Shown here: piece after piece, positions 39,631 through 51,600 of the stretch
Position numbering within the stretch: position 1 is the first letter of the stretch
Layout: each line of letters starts with the position of its first letter
Assembly (NCBI GenBank): GCA_012934845.2
Contig: WNNJ02003240.1
Span: 310,001-374,000 of the forward strand
DNA: 64,000 nucleotides
Direction of reading: 5' to 3'
Origin: Pomphorhynchus laevis
Lineage: Eukaryota; Acanthocephala; Palaeacanthocephala; Echinorhynchida; Pomphorhynchidae
The notes under the pieces: generated by a model
Seen by the model: only the letters and a program-made list of their open reading frames with translations
Databases searched by the model: none
Told to the model about the DNA's origin: nothing
Position numbers and translations under genes: made by a program

Positions 39631-42600
39631 ATACGAATATATATGTACCAACTTAGTTTATAAACATCAAATGTTTCTCCCTGAAGTTTATCAGGATATT
39701 TTACTAATTGTAATATTTCAAGCATTGCAAGAAAATAACAAGGTTTGTAAATTAAAAATAATCTTCACCTTTTGTAGGGGCTTGTATTTATTATTGGGTA
39801 AATATTATCCATTATTTTGTTTTATTAACGTCATTTTTTTATATCCAGCGACGTGGTGAGCTCATAACAATTTCCTAACGAAGAACGCAATTTTGAGATT
39901 GTACATATAATGGCCTATTTGCTGGAACCTTTTGGTGTATAATAAATAATATTATAAATAGTATTTGTAAAATTGTATTATCGTTATGTGTTCAAATAAA
40001 TAATGCTATTATCTAAATTATTTTATTATTTAGATAAATGAGGAACTTCTCAGACGCCAGTTGAATGCTAAAGAAAGTACAATAAATGCAATGTCCCATT
40101 TATTCGTCCTACTACCTGATTTTCTAGAAGTAAAAACTTAAAAAGTATTTTCAAATATATTGTTTTACATTTTAGATCATAAAAACAAAATCGGACAACA
40201 TTAACAACGAGTGTATTTTAACATGCTACGAATATATATGTACCAACTTAGTTTATAAACATCAAATGTTTCTCCCTGAAGTTTATCAGGATATTTTACT
40301 AATTGTAATATTTCAAGCATTGCAAGAAAATAACAAGGTTTGTAAATTAAAAATAATCTTCACCTTTTGTAGGGGCTTGTATTTATTATTGGGTAAATAT
40401 TATCCATTATTTTGTTTTATTAACGTCATTATGTTTATATCAGTTTAGTAGCAATAGCGATTAAACTCTACTTTTAAAAAAATTGCTAAGGACTCTACAA
40501 TTGAATTTAAAATCATCAACAATTTTCCGTTCACATAATGAATGGCGAATAGTAGCGGATTTCAATACTACGTACAGACTGTGAGAGTAACTTTCGTAAA
40601 AATTAATCAAAAACATAAAATTCACCATCACAAATAAATGAATATTCATTTATTAATTATATTAATAAATGAATCTATAAATAAGAGAACAAATTTATCC
40701 AGAAAGCCTTCTTCTTAATAAAACTAATATTGATGATAAAGTAAGTATATATCTAGATATGAGCATTAAATTAACATCAATTAAAACTATTATTAATTTA
40801 TATCGTAAAGATGACATTTAAATTTACAAAAAAAAACATTTTTGCATGCAATTCATAAATACCATATAATATAAAATATAATACATTAAATAATGAAATT
40901 TTAAGAATTGCCATAATATGTAACGATATTAGCTTCAAAATCATTTAAATAATTTAATAGATAAATATTTTAAACTAGGTTACTATAAAAATAACATCAA
41001 GCAGAAAATAGTAAAATATATAAATCAACACAATAATATAAAGAATAAATTTAAACTATTAATCTGAACATTTTTATGAATGAATAGTAAATAATAAAGT
41101 CTGTATTATATAATAATGTCTGTGTAATAATGGAAAAGTATCAAAATTATTAAAAATAAATTTAAACTCTTAAACGGGAAATTTTTATGGCTGAATAATA
41201 AATAATACACTGTGTATTATAATAAGATTTCATCAGAGGAATTACACCATTAACATGTATTTGGCCCCCTGCTATGTAGTGTCGAAAAATAGGGGCCGAA
41301 AACTTATAACATAGCAGTTTATTCTGATGACCTCTAGTTCTTATTTGACTACAACGTATATTATTTATTAGTCAATTCAAAAAATTGATATTTAATTTAA
41401 AGAATTTTTCACTTTATATAAGTTATATAAAATCTTATATTATATATTTTTTATTTATTATTTATTTATCATTATTTTATAATTTATTTAATAAAATACT
41501 TAGACTCATTTAGCTGCTCTGATTTGGGAACATTAAATATAATGTTTTTTAGTATCTCAATTTTTTAAAAATTCTATTTGTATATAAACTTCATTATATT
41601 ACTTACCCAAAAAAGACTACATTTAATAAAATAATAAAAGATCTTAGAGTATCAATACTTGTTTATGCCGTACACGGAAAATTATAAAATTTAAATTAAA
41701 ATTAATATAAAATTAATATAAAATCATTAAAATTATTTGAAATAATAAAATTATATAAAAATTCCATTTGTATCAAACTTTCATTATATTACTTTTCCAT
41801 TGTAGTGTTTGCCTTTGAATATCATTTTATTAATTTTTATAAAATTTCTTTTATGATATAATTACGAATTATTAAATTTCTTTTATAAAAATTAAAAATT
41901 TTCGTAAAAATTTCTTTTACGAATTATTTAATACTTAGTTTACAATAAAATAGTGTATTTTTATTGAATTCTTCAAAATAATGATTCTTTCGGAATATAA
42001 ATATGTATTTTCTGAGATAGTTAGTATTTTGTTTTCTAGCTACAATTTTAAAGTTCGTAGAATAATTACCTATTTACGCGCTGCTTCTATCGAAAAGTTA
42101 TTAATTTTATATAATCTAGATTTTATAATTGTAATTGCGCCATCGCTTTTACACATTGTTTTGCTTTTATAGCTCACCGGAATTATCTTTGAAATTTGTA
42201 AAACTGATCTACTTTACATAAAAAATTCAACACTCTTATTCAATGAAATTTTACGAAATTGTCAAAATTTAATTCATCATAATCACAAGGTAAGTGCTTG
42301 TTTCTTAAATGAGGATAAAATAAGAGAATGTTTTATAGCTTTATCTGTTTAGTTCATTAGATATACAGATATACAATATAATATATCAAACATATTATAT
42401 TACAATACATTATAATGTATTAAAATTTTTACATATTTTAATATATTAAAATAGTTTAATATATTTCAATATTTAAACGAGGATAAAATAAGAGAAGGTT
42501 TTTTAGCTTCATCCTTAAAGTATTTATTAAAAATATTTATTATTATAAACATCTAAATATATATATCAAATTATAATATAAAATTTAAATATGAAAGGTA

Positions 42601-45600
42601 TTTAATTTTTATTTAAACAGTCTTTAAAGCTAAGTACATTGGATTAAGACGGACGTAATTTCTAAATTTAAATTTTGTACATTCAAAACGTAATAATTGC
42701 TTTACGAGAAAATGAAAGATTTCCGTGAACATTTTACTGTTTGTATGATGCGGCAGCCACGAAAGAATCGACAAAACGATACCAGGTACCGTTTCGTCAT
42801 TATTTTGACTCATCAGTGCCAGGTACCTCCCACAACTGGATGTAGAGGAGAACCTGCAGACGGCACGAGTATGTCAAAGGTACTTAGAGCTAGAAACTTT
42901 CTAGCAAACTAGGTACATGCTTCACCAAAAGGATCATTAGCAAAGAGCACTAGCTAATGCCAACCCATTCTCTCTATTTATCTGCCACTTATTTGTATTT
43001 TACAAGAAAATGAGAGATTACCGTGGACATCTTTTCTGTTTGTATAATGTGGCAGCCACGAAAGAATCGACAAAACGATACCAGGTACCGTTTCGTCATT
43101 ATTTTGACTCATCAGTGCCAGATACCTCCCACTACTGGATGCGGAGGAGGACCGGCAGACGGCACGAGTTTGTCAAAGGTACTTAGATAAATAATATCTT
43201 GTATCGACAATATTATTTCAAATAGTAGTAGATAAATTTGTTTACTTTTTACAACCCATATACTTTGATCCACTCCATGCGACACTAATAATCGCCGATA
43301 GCGATTTGATAGCGATTTACACTAAAATGGTTTAAACACATTTTCAGTTTATGTAGAATGTCGAAGTTTACAATGCGAGGAGAATAAATGTAAGATAAAT
43401 ATAAAATACTAAAATTGTGTTAATAAAAAATACTAAATTGTATTACTAAATACTAAATTACTAAAAATACTAACTTGTGTTAATATTTATATAAATTTAA
43501 TGAGATTCGATAGTCTATAAATTTAATTTATAATAGTTAAATTTTATTTTATCAAAATGGTTTCTCTTTCATTTATTGCTACTTTAATTATCAAGCGTGT
43601 ACGATGTATTTTAATATACACAAAATCCCTCTGCAAATACTAAGTATGTATAGTTTCCTCAAAGAAAATCCATTAACCATTGATGAAATTTACATTTTGT
43701 TAAGTCAAATTAATTCCTGCAATTTAAAAAGTCTAATTTTTTATTAAAATAATTACATTAATTTTCTAATATTTGGTTATTTCTTAAGTAATGACAGCAA
43801 TGTAATTATTTTTGGCGTTATCTCTTACTAACAATTTAATATTTTTGCTTACATATTTATTTAATTGATATTATTAATTTAAAATTTATAAATTGCTTTC
43901 AATGGTTTGATTATTATTGGTTTTTATTCGAAATGTTTTTAAAATAATTTTCTTCCTGATTGCAGAGATTATTTAAATTTTCAAATTATAATAATTTCCT
44001 TAACGAATTTAATGATTTTCATGATTTTAGCGTTTAAAAGGATTATTAAAAATTTTATAATTATTATTTACAACATCGATTCATTCCACATACATTTAAA
44101 TTCCCCGCGCTATCCACAATCTATTCTAATACACTGTAGATCAACCTACTCTACCATCATCGACTGTTTTAAAAAAACTCTTTTTTATTTCTCGTTAAGG
44201 CAAAAAATGTTTGGTTCTGTTATACGAACAAATAAAACTTTTATTTAAAACAATTTTTCCAATTGCTAACGACAACTAGATTATTTCAAATACTACGATT
44301 GTCTGCATTTAACAGATATGCTTTAAAATAATTCTTGTTGACCTCTAATTCTTATTCTGATACAACGTCTGTTATTTATTAGTCAATTCATAAAAATGAC
44401 TTTTATTTTAAATTTCAATTTTTTATTTTAACTTGATTAAAATTATAGAAAATCTAAAAACAATTATTAATTTTATTATTAAATTATTAAATTTTGATTT
44501 AGCATTATTATGTTTTGTTTATTTTATAATTATATTAAATACGTAGACTCAGTTAGCTGATTTGATTTTGTATGAACTGACTAATTAAAATTTATTAAGT
44601 CTATATAGTGATATGTTTAAATAAGATAATTTAATTTATAAGTTAGTTAAGTTAGATAATTTGTAGGTTACACTATCTAGAAGTAAACATACGTTCACGC
44701 AACCTTAATAATACTATATACTAACATATTTCCGGTTATTTATAGAATTCTGTTTGATTACAACAAATCAAATTTAATCAAACCTTCGAAATGCCAACTT
44801 TATGCTGTAAAGATAGTCTCAACTTTTATTTTATTAAATTAATTATTTATGAAGTATGTTATAATACGAATTATATATATTTTGAAGTTAGACGTTCCAT
44901 ATGTAAAAATATATTACGAATTTGTGGCAAAAATTTTTATTTTAAAATCTAGTTAATTTGGAAGTGAATTTACTGATTGCTTTGGGTCAGTTGTGATCCA
45001 GTCGTATTTATAGTCGTATTCGACATTATATCTCACCATGCAGTTGCGCAAATTTGCTTTTGCATACTTAAAGTCTACTCTGTCTTCAAACTCCATTGAA
45101 TATGCATACTCAAGCAGTTCCAGTAGAGAAAATGGAACTTCTGCACATATTTGTACCGGTCTATATTCTTTTTTTATATTTTGTACCTTTAGCTGCTTTT
45201 CGTCTTGAGTTCGTGCTTTAATGTTGGACCAAGGCAATTTTCCTCTAAGCATGTGTACGCCACAATATAATGCTGATATGAAATCGTCTCTTCTTGATGG
45301 CTCTATTCCGTTGTGTACATTTAAACTCATATACCTTAGTGTACCTATCAGTGGCCTATCTGTTGCGTAATTCATATGCTTCAATGTTACAGGATCTCTG
45401 TAACATTTAGCCAAGCCAAGATCACAAACATATACAAGGTGACTGTGCGAACCAACTCCCATTAGAAAATTTGATAGTTTCACATCCCGATAGACAATTA
45501 AGTGATCATGTAATGTTTCCAGTACTTCAAATATCTGGTCTAATAGCATTAATCCAGATTTCAATGAAAATTGTTTGCCGCAGTAATAGAACAATTCATT

Positions 45601-48600
45601 AATGCTAGGACCGACAAGCTTCATAATCAAAATACGATGTTCGGGTGTGGACCCAGCTGTCACTAGCTTACATACATTAGAGCAATGTCGAAGTCTGTGG
45701 AGCATCTTTTCTTCAATTCGAAGCTGAGATAATTGTGTTCGCTTATACTCGATTTTCATCGCATAGTGTTTGTTGGTACGTATATCAATTACATGATAAA
45801 CTTGACCAAAACCTCCAGCTCCAATAATATCATAAGATTCCAAAAAATAGTCATTTCCTACTTGTACCACATCTTCTTTATTTAATACTTGTTTGTAATG
45901 AGTCATATCGATAGTCGTCGAGTGTAATTTCATATGCTCGCCATTTAAGTGCTGATCGAGTTTTCTTTGAAAATAACCATTGTTGCCAAGCAACGAGTAT
46001 ATTCGCTTTTGATGTTTTACTGAAAGCCGGTACCGGAAAGTAACAAATACCTAACATTTTCTGCTATCTGCATACTTTATTACTACTGATCGCCAGCTTA
46101 TCAAACCTTTATATATAATTAAAAGACGTGAACATTTATTCATTATATCATAAAAATTTATTGAATAATGTTTCTGAAATAACAAATAATCTCGTCAGTT
46201 AATTTAACAAATCCTTTTGTGTAATTATAACGTAACAGCTGTTTTTATTTTAAGTTCATCTAATATGTCCGGTGCTCAGTGTTAGTAATATGAGTCGCTA
46301 AGTGGAAAAACGAAGAATACTAATATATAAGAAAATACTAGGCTTGGTTTTTGACTACTTCAATTAGTTCTGTTTTCTCTGTTAGTATTTTAACTACGTC
46401 TTAAGATTCATAATTCCAAACTAATCTCTTTAAATGTTATCCAATTTAAAGATATTGAGATAATAACATTAAGGTAATTTTCGTACAATCAAACCACTTT
46501 GATATACGGATTTAATAATTAATCTCATAAGTTTAAATTGCTGACTTTATAAATTCTAAAATGCAGATTTATAAATTATAAATTTATAAAATTATAAATA
46601 TAAATTATAATACAATATTTTTATTTAAAAACTACACTCGCTGTTCCTTTTTTATAATCTATCCGAGATTATCTTATTTTGCAGTAAAAGTTAATGAAGT
46701 TCGAGCTCCTCTCAGACAGGCTAGCAGACTGCTATCACCTTACTTATTAATCCCCGGAGGTTTCTTACTTCTACATAATCGGTTTTGAGGCTATCAGACG
46801 ATTTTTTGCTAGCATCTTTATTAATGTTGTGGCCTCCTTGCTTGCTGATCCTGTCGTTGAAAATACTGCTGGTATAAAAGCACCATGTTCTACTTGCTCT
46901 ATTCTCTCTTGATCCTTTGCACGCTTGCGTTTTTCATGATATTCGAAGGAATATGCGTTTTTGTGAATTACATTTGATTGAGCATGTGTGTTAAAAACGC
47001 AAAAATCTATAAACGTACGTTCAAAAACTTCATTGAACATTCCGATAGCCGCTACGTTGCAATTATAATCCCTTTAGACCACATGATAGCGAGTGTAATT
47101 ATAACCCCTCCACGACCACATGATAGCGAGATATTGTGTTGTCGTATCCACATGCACAATTTTGCCACGTCGTCCGGTACAAATATGCGCAGAAGTTCCA
47201 TTTTCTCTACTGGAACTGCTTGAGTATGCATATACAATGGAGTTTGAAGACAGAGTAGACTTTAAGTATGCAAAAGCAAATTTGCGCAACTGCATCATCT
47301 TCTTTCGTAGTTTTTTGTTGAAAGTGGATAATTACTATGAACTGGGTCAACTCGTGGTTCTAGACATACGCCGCGACAATGTTTCTTCATTTCTTTTGCC
47401 AGAATGTTTCGCACAGCATTGTGCCTAACAATTATAACCCCACCACTACCACATGATAGCGAGTGAAATATTGCGTTGTCGTATCCGCATGCACATTTTT
47501 TGCCAAGTCGTCTGGTGTCCATCCATATCTTGCCGAAATGCTATCACGAAATTCATGCGCAGTTAGACGGAACTTTTTGTGGGCTACAGTGCTGTGAACA
47601 AGCCATGTTGATGATCCTTTTTGAGAGACATGCCGGAATGCTGTTTGTTCCTCATTTGTCGATGTTTCAGTCATCCACTCAATTTCTTTGTAAATCTCAC
47701 TCTTCTCAGCCGGTATTTTTATCAATTCTTTATATAACGCTGATATACAATCTCCAGTGTATCTTAAATCTAGTTGTTTACTCATATCCATAGACCATTT
47801 ATTTTCTCTTTTCACGTTTATATTCGGTATTGAGAGTCCTAACCTCCAAAACTGAGTGGAAGAGCGATCAATTTTATGACAGTGGGCGAAACAAATTTTT
47901 GTCCTATCAGATGTGGTATTAATTTTTATCTAATGATGTTTTCCAAGGAATCGAACCAATTGTCTTGACAGCAGCATGATCTCTTAATATATTTCCATTT
48001 ATGCTGGATCGATTTAGTGAGTAAGATATACGCTTATTGTGGTTTATATTTTGCTATTTCCGCTAATTTTTCTATAGTGCTTAACCATTTTTGATCTTTT
48101 CTCTTACCACCTTCTCTTCAAATTCCAAGTCTCCTACTGGTGTTTCCAGTATCATGATACCATCGCTAACGATGTTAAGTTCTTTAGATTGAAATACCGT
48201 GTTGACATGTTCTTTAATTTTTGATGTACGAGAACTTTGCATTTTTCTTTGTTTATTGTAAATCCATACAACGGTCCAATGTCTTGTATTTGATGCCATA
48301 TTTCTTTTATCTCATCTGATGTTCCGACAAAATATGCGTCATCTGCGTACATTTTTGTTTGATACCAGGAATCCGTTGCTTATAACGGATTATTTATAAA
48401 TTATAATTATAATTTTAAATTATAATTATATAAATATAAATTATAATTATTAATTATTAAATTATAGATTTTTTAATTTAACAAATTATAGATTATTTTA
48501 ATTTAACAAATTTATAAATTCTTGAAAAATTACTTTAACTCGTTTACGTTTATTAGCAGAGCAAATTAATTTTTACTATTTTCTAATTTTCTTTTAAGGC

Positions 48601-51600
48601 ATTCAATAGGCTCTGCTGTGCTACAATGTTGTGCTCACTATCTGCATTTACATTTGACTGCACTAATTTTGACACTCTTTGTATATCGAAAGATCCTGAT
48701 CAAATGTTCGCGGTGGAATCGTTTGCTAGCACGGAGATGCTCGATTCCATTTGTTCTACATTAATGTCATTGTTAAAGACAAATAATGATGAAATAGAAT
48801 GGTATTATTTTATTACGTTTTAAGGAAATTTTATATCATTAATACAACAGATATTTGTAGATCGTATCTAAAATTATTGCCATATAGAATTAATATACAT
48901 TTTGTATAATAGATGCATTTTATACAATATAGAATTATACAGCTTATACAATCTAGTATACATTTGTTGAAGACAAACAAGAAGAAGAAACCTGAAAAGA
49001 AAAAGATCAAATAATTAAAATTAGATTGCTTGTTTGGAGTTGATTTTATTATCTCTACTGTTTAAATTGTATTATGTTTAATTGCTTGATTTGTATTAAA
49101 TGTCTTCTTTTGATTGCAATGAATTTTTTGTGAATTATCAATTGTTTTAATTTTTCGGTTTTTATATATTGTTATATTTTTTTGATTGTAATACTCGTTT
49201 CTGCTCACTGTATTATCATAATTTTCTTTGAACTAACCTATGTACATCTAAGTAAGTAAGGGTTTTATTAATAACTATATAACTGATAAAAAACTCAAGA
49301 AACAAAAACATGCAAAAGAAAACTTTAAATAGAAGCTGTTCACGACGTGTATTTTGAAATCTTCAACTTATATTCACGGCCTTAGGTCCAGAGGGATCTG
49401 AGCCCCTCGGCCACACCAGCGCGCCGCCCTCTGACTGAACCATTCGGGGTCTCTCACACACCTAAGGGTCCAGTCAAGGCGGACTATGGTTGGTAATCTC
49501 GAGATGAGGAGCTTGAGAAACCTTAGTATTTGTTCTGGGGGACGTCCTCGTGAGAAGAAGACTAATCCCGAGATTTCCCAAGTACTCCAGAGGCGCACTT
49601 GGGTTATCCCATTGAATGACAGATGCTGGGCCCGTTTCAGAGCCCACCTAGCTTTTTTCAAGATACGATTAAGTCTATTCAGGTCAGCTTTCGCCGACCA
49701 ATTCACCGTAACGGTGAACCCCAGATATTTTACTCGACTCGTGAAGATGGGGAGTGGTTGATGCTGCAAAATGGAGGAGAGTGCAGAGAGTGCTAGTCTC
49801 TTAAGTTTCTTTTTGGTGACAGGAACGCCATTAAAGACTACCACCTATGATTTAGAGGAGTTTAAAATAAGATTGGATGGGGGCAACTGATCTTTTAATC
49901 TTAAAAAGAAACGGCTGATGTCAGAGATTACATCTTTGCACCTGCGTCCAGAGAACAAGGCTGTGGTATCATCAGCATATACCACCAGATATTGATCACG
50001 TTTAAAATTCTTGAATAGAACAATGGATGCAGCAAGATATAAGATAGGAGAAAGTGGGGATCCTTGAGGTACACCCGTAATAGGGTAGAACTGACGCGCA
50101 TCAGGGTCGTCTTCATAGTAGAACCGCTTGGTGTACAGCAATATCTCCACCCTGTTAACAATTCTCGCAGGCAACCCGAGGGACCTGAGAGAGGAGATAA
50201 CGAAGGGAATGGAGATCCGGTCAAATGCAGCTGAAAAATCAAGAAAAACAGCCACAGCAAGCTGATGACTATTATCCTGACAAAACTGATGCACTTCACC
50301 AATTGCTGAATGGACCGAGCGCCCTTTGACAAACCCATGAAAACTCGGTGGGATTAAATTACGCCTACATAAATGAACGCGGATTATATGCGCAAGCGCT
50401 TTTTCGTAGATGGATATGAGGGCGTTTTGAATCGAGATGGGCCGCAGATCTTTAGGACAAGTGATTAATCTCTTTTTAGGTAAAAAAACTCGACGGCTGA
50501 TGTTGATGTCCGCTATGTCAGACGGGGAGGCTAGTAGCATTGTGATGGCGACCTCCTTTCTCTGACTGTATGTCAAAAGCTGACAGACACGAGTGGTGAG
50601 TGGCGCGTGGGATTTGGAGGTGCCCGGGAGTAGTCCCCAGGAGTTAAGGATATCTGTAACAGATAAGTCCCTACTCCTGAAGTCACACCAAGGCGGGATT
50701 GGTTGGGGAGATTGAGTGGCTCCATAATTATGTAAGGAAAGTGACTCCTCTAAAACTTTGTCAAGGCCTATGCTACCAATCCAAACCAAGGCTCTATCCT
50801 TCCAGCAAACAAACTTCTCCTTCTTGAATATCTTCCAGAAGGAAGCCTGAGAAGGGTTTAGGCGAGCAATGCTTGCCCTATCCCTGCTCAGCTGGAGCCT
50901 ATATCTAGAGCTCCAATATTCATTCGAGAGGATATGTCTGGCGGAAACAGAGAGATTGGGAAGGTGTAACATTTTAGCTAGGACCTTGAGCTTTGTTGGA
51001 GTAGGATTGCATATTCGACCTTTATAGGTAGTCGAAAGGATCGCGGTAGCTTGCGATGAGAGGTAGGAGTTAAATTCGGTCAAACTCTCAATTCCAATTC
51101 TGGGGAAGAGTTGGATAGCTGCCTAAAAGAAGGCCACTCTAATAGGGTCAAAGTGAAACCTTCTTCTAAGCAACGTATCGTCCTCTAGCCTCCAGCGAAT
51201 TAGGTCATGAGAGGTGGTCTGTTGTTGACGCGACTGCTCGGTGCAAATGGGTTTCAACAACCACATCTTATGTAGCAGTAATATGTCGAGGAGAGAATTT
51301 GTTGTAAAGCAATGAAAGGTTGGGGAAGGTGGTTTATGAATAAGATAGTCGATCCTTGCTCTTCGGAGTGCTGCATTAATCCAGCGACCAGTTCTGTCTT
51401 TGAAGTTACCAAGTAAAATGTCATAACCACTCCCCAATATTTGATCCAGGAGGTCACGGTTCTTGTGAATTTCTCCTGGCCGAATATAAACATTGGCTAT
51501 GCTTATACGCTTACCGTTCTTACAAAGTGATATAGCTAAACAAGATAGGGCTGGACAAGAGTAGTTTAATAGGAGGGATGGTCTTAATGAGCTTTTTACT

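Larger units (their letters stand above)
39463..40431 (+). repeat. Tandem duplication A-(TA)n-B-A'-exon-B' around RalGAP-alpha exons
   Basis: Block A (39463-39548) recurs as A' (39847-39931). Block B (39632-39838), a copy of the 3' two-thirds of an exon with its donor and following intron, recurs as B' (40226-40431). Between A and B the first unit has a (TA)n tract, where the second has the exon at 40034-40129 and the start of the next. A tandem duplication followed by loss of the middle of one unit explains this. Confidence 0.85.

Noticed and set aside
39480-39725. Minus-strand open frame across the (TA)n tract
   Set aside because: It is kept open by an alternating TA repeat that can only encode Tyr-Ile. 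No protein-like sequence.
47120-47428. Plus-strand open frame resembling a kinase C-terminus as a second kinase gene
   Set aside because: Only about 125 bp is kinase-derived, it lacks the catalytic core and it is embedded in LINE sequence.
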